From the NCBI GenBank assembly GCA_036274895.1, contig DASUEU010000070.1:1-17656 (forward strand): a stretch of 17,656 bases of DNA, given 5' to 3'. Source of the DNA: CALMKX01 sp036274895 (GTDB lineage: Bacteria; Acidobacteriota; Thermoanaerobaculia; Multivoradales; SZUA-115). The notes below the pieces were generated by a model. The model worked only from the letters and a program-made list of their open reading frames with translations. It did not search any database and was not told the DNA's origin. Shown here one piece after another: positions 7,165 through 14,159 of the stretch (positions are counted from its first letter, which is position 1; each line of letters starts with the position of its first letter). The translations under genes were made by a program, and so were the position numbers.

Positions 7165-8388
7165 GTGCGAAGAGATCCGCTGTTGGTCTATCTCGATACG
7201 AGCGATTACTCCCGGCTTGCCGACATTGGCCACCGCAAAGAGGCTGAGGGCCTCAGGCCTGTGCTGGAGTTTCTGCTGGAGGAGAAACGCCATGGGCGTG
7301 TTCAGATCCGCTTTTCCTTTATCCACATACTTGAGATTCTGAAAAATTCCTCCGAAGACCTGACACTGGCTTTGAGAAAGGCTTCTCTTATTGAGAGGCT
7401 GTGTGGCGAAGCAGTATTCAAGTATCCGGCTTCAGTCTTTTCGACTGAGGCAACGCGCTTCCACGAAGGAGGGCTTGATCGGGGACTTGTCACCTCGGAC
7501 GAAGGCATCTGGTATCCAGATGTCATTCCAGACATGAGTGGCTTCCGGGACGAAATGGCTATTTTGTTCGAGGAAGCATTCCGGCGAATTGGAATGCCCG
7601 AACGCGAGGTGCGACGGTACGTTGAGCATGGAGGTTTAACACCGAAAGCGGTTAGCGATTTGTCCAAGATGCTCGACCCTCTTAGTCGACAGATGCCAAT
7701 GGCCGGTGGTTTCTATGAACAGGGTGCTTTCGATGACTATTTGAAGGGACGTAGGTCAGGAGAGGACTTTGCCTCATTGTTTGCCCAGGGTGTGCTCAGG
7801 CGGCCCACCGTTTTTATGGAACACTGGCTCAATAAGTTCCCGCTAGCACTGGCTTTGTTTGACAGATTCACCGATGCTGAGAAGAGAATTCACCAAACGA
7901 TGCGCCATTCCAGAGAATTCGGCCTAGACCTCTCGAAATCTACACCCGAGATAGCTAAGAGAGTTGGCGTGCAACTTGAGCAGCATTGGGGGAGTTTGGA
8001 CTTCGAGAACCTTGGCTTGGAGGGTCTTGACCAGGAAACTAAGCAGAAGATATTTGGAGGTACTCCACAGCCTGACCTTAAGGCGGTGTCCGCCTTCTTC
8101 ATAGGACTGCGTGTGTACCTTTTGGATAACCTCCGGCCATCTCCGGTTATGAGGAAGCCGCGGGAAAGTGACCCAGGAGACCTGCTTCATTTGGTGTACA
8201 TGCCCTATGCAGACGTCTTTCGGGCAGATACCTACATGGCTAGCCTAATTCGGCGCTATCTTGCTCCGGAGGCTCAGGTAGTAGACGAGCTTGAGACCTT
8301 ACCTGATCTGGTAAAGAGTCTGTGTTCGGAAGAGGGCCTTGTAATCCCCGCTGCCACCGGACGACCGGCTCCCCCGGCCGCGCGGTGA
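7165..8388 (+). CDS. Large PIN-like protein with long insertion between catalytic segments
   Basis: A 407-residue protein whose two ends resemble a PIN nuclease. The start has LLVYLDTSDYSRLAD with Asp11, and FSFIHILEIL supplies Glu57. Near the end DLLHLVYMPYADVFRAD supplies Asp339 and Asp355, like the last acidic residues of PIN domains. About 280 residues separate Glu57 and Asp339, far more than in VapC toxins, and this part looks helical. PIN proteins are metal-dependent RNases; a nuclease or toxin role is inferred. GTG at 7165 has GAGGG 8 nt upstream; GTG 7150 is an alternative. The gene is poorer in GC than its surroundings, a sign of transfer. Its last codons and stop lie inside structured repeat A. 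It directly follows the attC, so it may be a second cassette, although no second clear attC follows it. Confidence 0.75.
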   Translation: MRRDPLLVYLDTSDYSRLADIGHRKEAEGLRPVLEFLLEEKRHGRVQIRFSFIHILEILKNSSEDLTLALRKASLIERLCGEAVFKYPASVFSTEATRFHEGGLDRGLVTSDEGIWYPDVIPDMSGFRDEMAILFEEAFRRIGMPEREVRRYVEHGGLTPKAVSDLSKMLDPLSRQMPMAGGFYEQGAFDDYLKGRRSGEDFASLFAQGVLRRPTVFMEHWLNKFPLALALFDRFTDAEKRIHQTMRHSREFGLDLSKSTPEIAKRVGVQLEQHWGSLDFENLGLEGLDQETKQKIFGGTPQPDLKAVSAFFIGLRVYLLDNLRPSPVMRKPRESDPGDLLHLVYMPYADVFRADTYMASLIRRYLAPEAQVVDELETLPDLVKSLCSEEGLVIPAATGRPAPPAAR

Positions 8389-8457
8389 AGCGTCAACCGT
8401 TACGGCGCCCGCCCGATGCGCCATGAGCCCCAACCCGCCGCTTCGGATCCGCCGGTC
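8363..8457 (+). repeat. Structured repeat copy A (~95 nt)
   Basis: Outer arms GACCGGC (8363-8369) and GCCGGTC (8451-8457) are perfectly complementary. An inner hairpin pairs ACGGCGC (8402-8408) with GCGCCAT (8418-8424) across a 9-nt loop, with one mismatch. Copy B at 9399-9499 shares this layout and a nearly identical core, including the same loop. The stop codon of the large PIN-like gene (8386-8388) is inside the repeat. Confidence 0.7.
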
Positions 8458-8734
8458 CCCCCTGTGCCAACGTCGCTGAGACCGTCGTAACCCGGTGTCC
8501 AGTGTGGATGGCGAAAGAGCTGAGAGGCGACGAGAGGCGAGCGGAGCAAGGCAGGTTGAGAAGGCACCTTGCTGGGGCAGCCTGCGTGAAGGGCCGAACC
8601 GCTCGCCGGCACGGGCCGGCACCCTGGCGAGGTCCAGCAGCAGATGGCCGAGTCGGCGGCCAAGAGCTGGGAGGATGCCGCTCGACTTGGTACAGTAGGC
8701 ACGCAGCGAGAAAGCGAGCCGCAGACACGAGCCG
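8458..8734. other. Gene-free stretch before the vapC-like gene
   Basis: No convincing protein is visible; the short open frames are Arg/Ala-rich shadows. The stretch holds a GCCGGC-ACGG-GCCGGC hairpin near 8607-8622 and purine-rich runs such as GAGAGGCGACGAGAGGCGAG at 8521-8540. TACAGT at 8690-8695 could be a -10 element for the following gene. The dense pairing potential leaves room for a structured RNA, but I cannot match a known class. Confidence 0.35.
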
Positions 8735-9214
8735 ATGAAACCGCGCGTCTACATCGAGACCTCTATCCTGAGCTACCTGACCGCGTTGCCGAGCCGGGAC
8801 GTGATTCAGGCCGCGCGGCAGCAACTCACGCTCGCCTGGTGGTCACGCCGCCACGACTATGACCTCTTCGTCTCGGACCCGGTGCTGGCCGAAGCGCGCA
8901 GGGGCGACCCCACGGCGGCTGGCCGGCGGCTCGATGCCGCCGTCGGCATCCCGGTCCTGTCCGGAGCCGAGGAGGCGGAAGCCCTCGCTGCGGACCTCCT
9001 GGCCAAAGCCGCGATGCCCCCGAAGGCGGTTCTCGACGCCGCCCACGTGGCGATCGCCGCCGTCCACGGCCTCGATTTCCTGCTGACCTGGAACTGCACG
9101 CATATCGCCAACGCCACGATGCGGCCACGCATCGAGGCAATCTGCAAAGGCTACGGATTTCCACCCCCCATCATCTGTACGCCGGATGAGCTGTTGCCGC
9201 AGGAGGATCTATGA
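8735..9214 (+). CDS. VapC-like PIN-domain toxin
   Basis: A 159-residue PIN-domain protein of the family beginning YIETSxxSYL. Expected acidic residues are seen: Glu8 in YIETSILSYL (Glu in place of the more common Asp), Glu53 in SDPVLAEARRGDP, and Asp101 in VLDAAHVAIAAVHGLDFLLTWN. Asn120 and His123 lie in the TWNCTHIANA segment typical of this branch. VapC-type toxins are Mg-dependent RNases that cleave specific RNAs and are held inactive by a partner protein. The downstream small gene overlaps by ATGA (4 nt), a coupled toxin-antitoxin layout with the toxin first. No strong ribosome site is seen; a weak GAG lies 3 nt before the ATG. The module is bracketed by structured repeats A and B. Confidence 0.85.
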   Translation: MKPRVYIETSILSYLTALPSRDVIQAARQQLTLAWWSRRHDYDLFVSDPVLAEARRGDPTAAGRRLDAAVGIPVLSGAEEAEALAADLLAKAAMPPKAVLDAAHVAIAAVHGLDFLLTWNCTHIANATMRPRIEAICKGYGFPPPIICTPDELLPQEDL

Positions 9215-9420
9215 TCCGCGATGCAATCATCACTGAAGTCCGTGCGGTACGCGAACAGATGGCCGAAGAGTGTGGCTATGACGTTCACGCGCTGTTCGAG
9301 AATTTCCGGCGCCTCGAGGCGACCAGCACGACGCCCCACGTCTCGTTCATTTCGCACCCGGCCGAGCCGGCAGCTGCCCGGCAAGCCGAAGCAGCGGACC
9401 GGCCCACCGCCGGCCGCTGA
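9211..9420 (+). CDS. Small partner (putative antitoxin) of the VapC-like protein
   Basis: A 69-residue protein starting MIRDAIITEVRAVREQMAEE and continuing CGYDVHALFENFRRLEATS. Small proteins of the form RDxIxxEVRxxREx followed by YDxxALFxxxRxxE often follow YIETS-type PIN genes, and I infer an antitoxin role by that association. The ATG overlaps the toxin stop by 4 nt. The last residues (AEAADRPTAGR) and the TGA at 9418-9420 lie at or inside structured repeat B. The tail after about residue 48 is low complexity and looks like read-through into the repeat, replacing whatever C-terminus the family normally has. No DNA-binding domain is evident. Confidence 0.75.
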   Translation: MIRDAIITEVRAVREQMAEECGYDVHALFENFRRLEATSTTPHVSFISHPAEPAAARQAEAADRPTAGR

Positions 9421-9499
9421 TCGGCATGGCGCTTCACGGCGCCCGCCCGATGCGCCGTGAGCCGCAGCCCGCCGCCTCGGATCCGTAGGGTTGGGCCGG
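9399..9499 (+). repeat. Structured repeat copy B (~101 nt)
   Basis: Outer arms CCGGCCCA (9399-9406) and TGGGCCGG (9492-9499) are perfectly complementary. An inner perfect 9-bp stem pairs TCACGGCGC (9434-9442) with GCGCCGTGA (9452-9460) around the same 9-nt loop as copy A. The outer arm sequences differ from copy A while still pairing. A GTTGGGC heptamer (9490-9496) matches the integron right core site consensus, but the left core is imperfect (GCCCACC). Confidence 0.7.
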
Positions 9500-9708
9500 C
9501 CGTGGAGTGGACCGCTCGAGCTGCCGGCCCTCGACGCCACGCTCTCCTTGGCGATGCGCTCCCACCGGGGGAGGCCCTGTTCGTGGCTGGCCTGGTTGGC
9601 CTGGAGTGGCGCTGGCGGCAGCTGCTGCGAAGAGATTTGTCTCTGGCTCTATTTCCCCCGCCCCTGCCCCACCCTTCTGAAGCCAGCACCACCGAACTCG
9701 CCTCCGGT
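9500..9708. other. Gene-free stretch between repeat B and the IS66 end
   Basis: I see no gene in this 209-nt stretch. The open frames on both strands are Arg/Pro/Ala-rich and lack ribosome sites. Its right end abuts the IS66 terminal repeat, and it shares no sequence with the CRISPR DNA on the other side of the element. Confidence 0.4.
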
Positions 9709-9732
9709 GTAAGACCTCGCCCCGCCCCCTTC
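9709..9732. repeat. IS66 terminal inverted repeat, left
   Basis: Starts GTAAGACCTCGCCCC. It lies downstream of tnpC and pairs with the repeat at 12051-12074. Confidence 0.8.
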
Positions 9733-9765
9733 CATCCGGTGAGCCGTGTTCCGCAGCCTGTTCGG

Positions 9766-11259
9766 TCAGGGGTAGGTGACGGCGCCGGGTTCTTTGAGGG
9801 CGTTGGCGGTGGCTCGCAGGAGGTAGGCCCTGGGCTCGATGGCGCGTAGCTTGGCGGTCTCGCAGAGGGTGTAGAAGAGGGCGGCGACCTGGCAGCCACG
9901 GCGCGAGCGCGAGCCGTAGTGGTTCTTGCGGCCGACGACGATGCCGCGCAGGGCTCGCTCGGCGGGGTTGTTGTCGAGTGGGATGTGCGGGTCTTCGAGG
10001 AAGCGGGTCAAGCCGGGCCAGAGGCCGAGCAGGTAGCGCACGGCTTCGCCGAGGCCGCTTCGAGGCAGCTCGTCCTGGGCCTCGGCCCAGGTGCGGATGC
10101 GCTCGAGGACGGGGCGTGAGCGCTCTTGGCGCAGCTGGGTGCGCAGCTCGAGCCGAGCTGCGGCTTCCTCCTCGCTCTCTTCGGCGTTGGCCGCGGGCAC
10201 GGTGCGCTCGATGGCGTACAGCTCACCGATCAGGTCGAGGATCTCTCCCGTCAGCTCTGGAAAGTCCCCTTCGATCTCGACTAACTTTCGTCTCGCATGC
10301 GCCCAGCAGTGGGCGAGGGTGAAGCCGGGGCCGGCTCGAGCGAGGGCTTGGTAGGCGCCGTAGCCGTCGGCCACGACGCTGCCCTCGTACTGATCGAGCA
10401 TCGTCGAGGCGGCGTCTTTGCTGCGGCTGGCGAGGATGCGATAGAAGGCGACGCTGGAGCTGGTCAAGCACCAGACCCAGTGGGTTTTCGTCTCGCCTCG
10501 GCCTGAGAACCGCCAGCGCGTCTCGTCGGCGTGGACCACGAGCTCGGCGAGGATGCGTTGGCCGAGTGCCTCGTAGGTCGGCTCGAGCACGCGGGCCAGG
10601 GCATTGAGCTGATCCCACAGGGTCTGCGAGGTGATCGTGAGCCCTTCGCGCTCCATCACCCGGCATTGACGCTCCAGCGGCAGATGATCGAGGTACTTGT
10701 TGATCGCCACGTCGACCGCGAAGGCCGCAGAGTAGCGACCACCCGGGATCAGCTTCAGCGGCCCCGGCGCCGTGACCACCGCGGCGTTGCAGCGGCAACG
10801 GTACTTCTTGCGCAGGTGTCGCGTCAGCACGAAGTGCCGCTCGACGACGGTGATCTCTTCGGAGACCTCGTGCTGATCGCTCCACTCCTCGAGCTGGCCG
10901 GAGCACGCCGGGCAGGTGCGCTCGGTCTCCTTCAGCTCGTGGGGGACGTCGACGACCGGCAGCTTGAGCTGCTCGCTCGGACCGTGGCCTTTCTGGGGCT
11001 CGCGATGGCGAGGCGTAGTGTCCGGGCCGCTACGCTTCTCCGAGGACGACCCGAAAAGGGCTCGCTCGCGCTGGGCCAGGACGATCTTGAGGTAGTCCAG
11101 CTCGATCTGCAGCTCGAGGCCGCTGTCTCGACCCTGAAAATGATCGATCACGGCTAGCTGCTCGCGGTTCACTCGACGAAGGCGCCGCACTTCCTTCTCG
11201 AGCAGCAGTGCTACTTCACGCAGCACGTCCGGTCGGGTCTCATGCTCGAGCGAAAGCAC
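9766..11259 (-). CDS. tnpC: IS66 family transposase TnpC
   Basis: A 497-residue DDE transposase that cuts and joins the element ends. In order it has an N-terminal coiled/leucine-rich part (about 1-60) and an LFGSSSEKR segment (68-76). A zinc-binding region follows with Cys116/Cys119 and Cys155/Cys157. The catalytic core is Asp245 (HADETRW), Asp298 (VADGYGAY) and Glu434 (LDNNPAERALR). CWAHARRK, a family hallmark, lies between the second Asp and Glu. Length and all motifs are normal, so the gene looks intact. The start is GTG at 11259 with no clear ribosome site. tnpB ends 12 nt upstream. Confidence 0.93.
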   Translation of the reverse strand: MLSLEHETRPDVLREVALLLEKEVRRLRRVNREQLAVIDHFQGRDSGLELQIELDYLKIVLAQRERALFGSSSEKRSGPDTTPRHREPQKGHGPSEQLKLPVVDVPHELKETERTCPACSGQLEEWSDQHEVSEEITVVERHFVLTRHLRKKYRCRCNAAVVTAPGPLKLIPGGRYSAAFAVDVAINKYLDHLPLERQCRVMEREGLTITSQTLWDQLNALARVLEPTYEALGQRILAELVVHADETRWRFSGRGETKTHWVWCLTSSSVAFYRILASRSKDAASTMLDQYEGSVVADGYGAYQALARAGPGFTLAHCWAHARRKLVEIEGDFPELTGEILDLIGELYAIERTVPAANAEESEEEAAARLELRTQLRQERSRPVLERIRTWAEAQDELPRSGLGEAVRYLLGLWPGLTRFLEDPHIPLDNNPAERALRGIVVGRKNHYGSRSRRGCQVAALFYTLCETAKLRAIEPRAYLLRATANALKEPGAVTYP

Positions 11260-11271
11260 GAGCAGATTATA

Positions 11272-11643
11272 TCAGAAAGGTTTTCTCTCGGGAACCTCGA
11301 AGACCGGTGGAGACAACGACACCCGACCGACCATGCGGCTGCCCTCGAGAAACAGCGCCAGCTCCGACATCGTCAAACGGATCGAGCTGCCCGACGCCCC
11401 CGGCGCCAGGCTCGCAAACCGCCCCTCCTCCAACCGCTTGGCGTAGATGCACAGACCCGTGCCGTCCCACAGCAGCACCTTGGCCCGGCGACGGTCCCGG
11501 CTGACGAAGAGGAACAGGTCCCCCGAGGTCTCGCGCCGCCCCAGACCCTGCCGCACCAAGGCTGCCAGGCCGTCGAAACCGCGCCGCAGGTCCGCCGGCC
11601 GGGCGTAGGCCCACACCGTCACCTGGCGCGTGCTGCCGATCAC
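11272..11643 (-). CDS. tnpB: IS66 family accessory protein TnpB
   Basis: A 123-residue IS66 Orf2 protein. It shows the family features RPADLRRGFDGLAALV (15-30), GDLFLFVSRDRRRAKVLLWDG (41-61) and YAKRLEEGRF (67-76). It is needed with TnpA and TnpC for transposition in characterised IS66 elements, but its biochemical role is not well defined. ATG at 11643 overlaps the tnpA stop by 4 nt (ATGA), giving translational coupling. Unrelated to the IS605-type TnpB RNA-guided nuclease despite the shared name. Confidence 0.93.
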   Translation of the reverse strand: MIGSTRQVTVWAYARPADLRRGFDGLAALVRQGLGRRETSGDLFLFVSRDRRRAKVLLWDGTGLCIYAKRLEEGRFASLAPGASGSSIRLTMSELALFLEGSRMVGRVSLSPPVFEVPERKPF

Positions 11644-11999
11644 GACAGCTCCGAGAGCACGCGCAACAGCGTCGCCGTGTCCCGGCCCTCGACGCGATAG
11701 CCCCGCGGTGTCACCAGCACCCAGCCCGCATCCCGCTCCTCCGCTTCCCGATCCTCCAGCTCCACGCGGAAGAAGGCCGGCGCCGCCGCCGCACGCTCAC
11801 CGGTCGCCTGAGCCAGCCAACGCTCCAGGCTCGCCAACTCAACACCCAGCTCCCCGGCCACCTGCCGTAGCGGCAGCCCAGCCCGCTCCCGGCAGATCGC
11901 CACCGCCTCCGCCCGCAAACCAACCGGATACCGCCCGCCCACTCGCCCCAAACCCAGGCGCTTCACCTCCTGCCGAAAACCACGCACTCTTCGATCCAT
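11640..11999 (-). CDS. tnpA: IS66 family accessory protein TnpA
   Basis: A 119-residue first gene of the IS66 operon. Residues 28-62 (LRAEAVAICRERAGLPLRQV, then AGELGVELASLERWL) form a helix-turn-helix like those of transposase orfA proteins, so DNA binding at the element ends is likely. The C-terminal half (RVELEDREAEERDAGWVLVTP) is the variable IS66 TnpA tail. ATG at 11999 is preceded by a near-perfect ribosome site AAAGGAGGTCC. The 3' end overlaps tnpB by 4 nt. Confidence 0.88.
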   Translation of the reverse strand: MDRRVRGFRQEVKRLGLGRVGGRYPVGLRAEAVAICRERAGLPLRQVAGELGVELASLERWLAQATGERAAAAPAFFRVELEDREAEERDAGWVLVTPRGYRVEGRDTATLLRVLSELS

Positions 12000-12050
12000 C
12001 CCGGACCTCCTTTCGAAGGCTCAGGATGCGGCGCCGGCCGCCTCGCTACA

Positions 12051-12074
12051 AGACGGGGGAGGGCGAGGAGTTAC
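12051..12074. repeat. IS66 terminal inverted repeat, right
   Basis: Read on the minus strand it starts GTAACTCCTCGCCCTCCCCC. It lies upstream of tnpA and directly abuts a cut CRISPR repeat at 12075. Confidence 0.8.
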
Positions 12075-12299
12075 GGAATTGCGACATGGCGTCATCTCCG
12101 GGGAGTCGATCGCGACCTCGAAGAGTGGAAACCGGCGCCGGTCCCTTCGGGGAATTGCGACTCCCTCGAGCTGGAGGGATGGGCAGTGCCGGGACTTGAA
12201 GTGGAAACCGGCGCCGGTCCCTTCGGGGAATTGCGACACCTCGATGGAGCCGAAGCTCGGGGGCGACAGCTCGGAGAGTGGAAACCGGCGCCGGTCCCT
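12075..12299 (+). CRISPR. Truncated CRISPR array: two full repeats, two partial repeats, three spacers
   Basis: Repeats are 37 nt, starting GTGGAAACCGGCGCCGG and ending GGGGAATTGCGAC. Full identical copies are at 12125-12161 and 12201-12237. Only the last 11 nt of another copy remain at 12075-12085, right against the IS66 end. The last copy (12278-12299) matches for its first 22 nt and then diverges, as a terminal degenerate repeat does. Spacers are 39, 39 and 40 nt (12086-12124, 12162-12200, 12238-12277) and unrelated. Each full repeat holds the palindrome CCGGCGCCGG and a TCCC-TTCG-GGGA hairpin. Its ATTGCGAC 3' end resembles the 8-nt crRNA 5' tag of type I/III systems. Both the tag and the degenerate right end suggest transcription on the plus strand, with the leader lost on the left. 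No cas gene is in the window. Confidence 0.9.
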
Positions 12300-12743
12300 G
12301 TCTTCTCAACAGATGTTGGCGATAGAGGTAGGGAGAACCCCCTGGGAGGCGGCGAGGCCTGCTGGGGAGGATGGGCAAGGAGATCTCCGCTGCCCTACCA
12401 GCTTGTCGATCTTGGTCTGGCCCCGCCTTGCTCGCTTCTCAGGGTTCTCAACCTTCTTCCGGCCGCCAGGCCTACAAGAACCAGAAGCTGCAGGCCCACG
12501 CACGTGGCCGCCATCCTTCGGGAGAGCCCTTGCTGGCAGCTTGCCGGTTCCGCCGTGGAGCCCCCGCTTCACGGGGCCGGGGGTTCCTCCTCACTTCCAA
12601 TCAGAGATAGGCAGTGCAGCCAGCTCGCATTCAAAGCGTGGCTGGCCATCTCCTGAAGGGACTCGAACTCCTTCGAGCCGTCGAGGAGCTGTGCGCGCGG
12701 CCCCGAAAGCGTCGTGAACCGAGTTGAAGCCGGCGCACTGAGC
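12300..12743. other. Gene-free stretch between CRISPR trailer and integrase
   Basis: No gene is supported. The open frames on both strands are short and low in conservation features. A strong GC hairpin sits near 12557-12590 (GAGCCCCC pairing with GGGGGTTC) without a T-run, so it is not a clear terminator. No direct repeat that would mark an attachment site of the neighbouring integrase was found by eye. Confidence 0.4.
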
Positions 12744-13955
12744 CTATGAACTGGTTTCCCGTGGGCCGGTGCTCGCGGTCTGGGCTGCTCCTCCCGCCAA
12801 CGCCCCGGCAATCCTCGAGGACACCTCCTCGGCGGCTTCGAGGAAGGGATCAACGGCGAGATGGGCGTAGCGGTTGGTGGTGGCCGGGTTGCTGTGCCCG
12901 AGCAGGGCGCCGATGATCTTGAGCGACAGCCGGGCTCCCGTGCCGACGCTGGCGAAGCTGTGCCGCAGGTCATGGAGGCGGACCCCGGGCAGGCCGGCCT
13001 GCTCGCGGATCCGGAACCACGCCGCCACCAGGTGGGACGGCCCGAGCGGCCGGGCGCCACTGCGCCCCGGGATCACCCACGGGCTGCCTGGCTCCCGCGG
13101 TGCGGCTTCCAGCAGCGCCAAGGCAGCTGAGCCGAGGGGGATTGTCTTCGCGCCGGTCTTGGAGTCGGGCAAACGAAGGCACCGCTGCTCGAAGATCACG
13201 TCCTCCCAGCGCAGGGTCAGGATCTCCCCCCGGCGGGCGCCGGTGAGGATCAGCAGCCGAAGGGCGAGGGCGGCCTTCCAGCGCGCCGGGATGCGAGCTT
13301 CCTCCTCCAGCACGGCCCCGAGCCGGGCGAACTCCTCGCCCGAGAGATACCGCTCCCGCCGCCGGCTGGGATAGCGCTCCACGTGCCGGGTGGGGTTGCT
13401 GCCGTCCGGGCGCAGCTCCCACTTCTCGGCAAGAGTCATCATCTTGCTGAGCACCGAGCGCACCAGGTTGGCCTGGGTGGGGCACCGGGCCAGCTCCTGA
13501 TGCAGTGCGGCCACGTCGGCCCGGGTGACGGCCTCGACGCGCAGGGAGCCCAGCCGAGGGACGATGAAGAGGCGCAGCAGCCGCTCGTCCATGGCGACGC
13601 TCGAGGGCTTCTTCTTGGGGCGAGAGTGCTTCTCGAGATACATCTCGGCGAGCTGAGCGACAGTGGGGGCGGTGCGCAGCCGGTCCCGCTCGGCGGAAGG
13701 GTCGCTGCCCTGGTCCACCTCGGAAAGACGACGGCGGGCCAGAGACCGGGCTTCCTCCGGCGTCAATCGCCCCGCGCGCCCCAGAGCCAGCCGGCGAGTG
13801 CGGCCGTGGGCGTTGCGGTACTGGATCACGTAGGACTTGTAGCCGGAGGGCTGCACCCGAAGCCCGAAGCCTTCAAGCTCGGTGTCCCAAACGAACAGCT
13901 CTTTCTCCTCGGCCTCGACGCTATCCACCAGTCGCTTGGTAATCTTGGCCAGCAT
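12744..13955 (-). CDS. Tyrosine recombinase / phage-type island integrase
   Basis: A 403-residue site-specific recombinase. The N-terminal part (1-90) fits the arm-type DNA-binding domain of island and phage integrases (WDTELEGFGLRVQPSG, then SYVIQYR). A SAM-like core-binding domain follows (about 97-185) and the catalytic domain after about 205. Catalytic residues visible are Arg241 (TGARRGE), Lys266 (DSKTG), His328 and Arg331 (HDLRHSFAS), His354 (LLGHSNPATT) and the nucleophile Tyr363 (NRYAHL). All are present, so the enzyme looks active. ATG at 13955 has GGAGGGG upstream. It sits at the right end of the accessory island next to the ribosomal operon, and may have inserted part of that island. 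It is not an IntI-type integron integrase, since I see no IntI-specific insert between the catalytic segments. Confidence 0.93.
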   Translation of the reverse strand: MLAKITKRLVDSVEAEEKELFVWDTELEGFGLRVQPSGYKSYVIQYRNAHGRTRRLALGRAGRLTPEEARSLARRRLSEVDQGSDPSAERDRLRTAPTVAQLAEMYLEKHSRPKKKPSSVAMDERLLRLFIVPRLGSLRVEAVTRADVAALHQELARCPTQANLVRSVLSKMMTLAEKWELRPDGSNPTRHVERYPSRRRERYLSGEEFARLGAVLEEEARIPARWKAALALRLLILTGARRGEILTLRWEDVIFEQRCLRLPDSKTGAKTIPLGSAALALLEAAPREPGSPWVIPGRSGARPLGPSHLVAAWFRIREQAGLPGVRLHDLRHSFASVGTGARLSLKIIGALLGHSNPATTNRYAHLAVDPFLEAAEEVSSRIAGALAGGAAQTASTGPRETSS

Positions 13956-14029
13956 GATCCCCTCCGTGAGAGTGTCTGCGGGTCTTCGCCTCCGGAATCT
14001 GGAAGCGAGACGGAATCAAGAGGGCTCGA

Positions 14030-14059
14030 ATTGTACCAAGCGGAAGCGGATTATGTCAT
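14030..14059 (-). promoter_or_regulatory. Putative integrase promoter with overlapping inverted repeat
   Basis: On the minus strand, -35 ATGACA (14059-14054), an 18-nt spacer and extended -10 TGG-TACAAT (14035-14030) form a good sigma70-type promoter about 75 nt before the integrase ATG. The -35 is one arm of a perfect inverted repeat, TGTCAT (14054-14059) and ATGACA (14066-14071), separated by 6 nt. A repressor bound there would block the promoter, so control of excision or integration is plausible. Confidence 0.6.
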
Positions 14060-14159
14060 ATCACCATGACACGATACGACACACAAATACCCAGAAATGC
14101 GGGACTTGTGCAACGCACTTCAAACGGTCTCGGATCTGGCCGAAGAGTCTGGACTCAAA

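Larger units (their letters stand above)
9709..12074 (-). mobile_element. IS66-family insertion sequence, apparently complete
   Basis: A 2366-bp element with the three IS66 genes tnpA, tnpB and tnpC in order on the minus strand. The ends begin GTAA and share an imperfect terminal inverted repeat: reading inward, GTAAnnCCTCGCCC is common to both, with 17 of the first 24 positions identical. IS66 elements normally make an 8-bp target duplication. Here the 8 bases outside the left end (CCTCCGGT) and the right end (GGAATTGC) differ. So the flanks were rearranged after insertion, or the two ends came from different insertions. Confidence 0.9.

Noticed and set aside
8458..8734. Group II intron or retron remnant
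   Set aside because: GTGT and GNRA-like bits occur, but no domain V hairpin, no reverse transcriptase frame and no consistent boundary could be found.
9399..9499. Repeat B as a genuine attC
   Set aside because: The right core GTTGGGC is perfect but the left core is GCCCACC, the inner arms do not follow attC spacing, and sister copy A lacks the right core altogether.
9709..12074. Simple insertion of IS66 into a CRISPR repeat
   Set aside because: The left flank has no CRISPR repeat sequence and the 8-bp flanks differ, so a plain insertion with target duplication does not explain the junction.
12650..12700. A tRNA 3' end as integrase attachment site (minus strand GGAGTTCGAGTCCC)
   Set aside because: The T-arm-like stretch has a mismatched stem and no acceptor, anticodon or D arm could be built around it.
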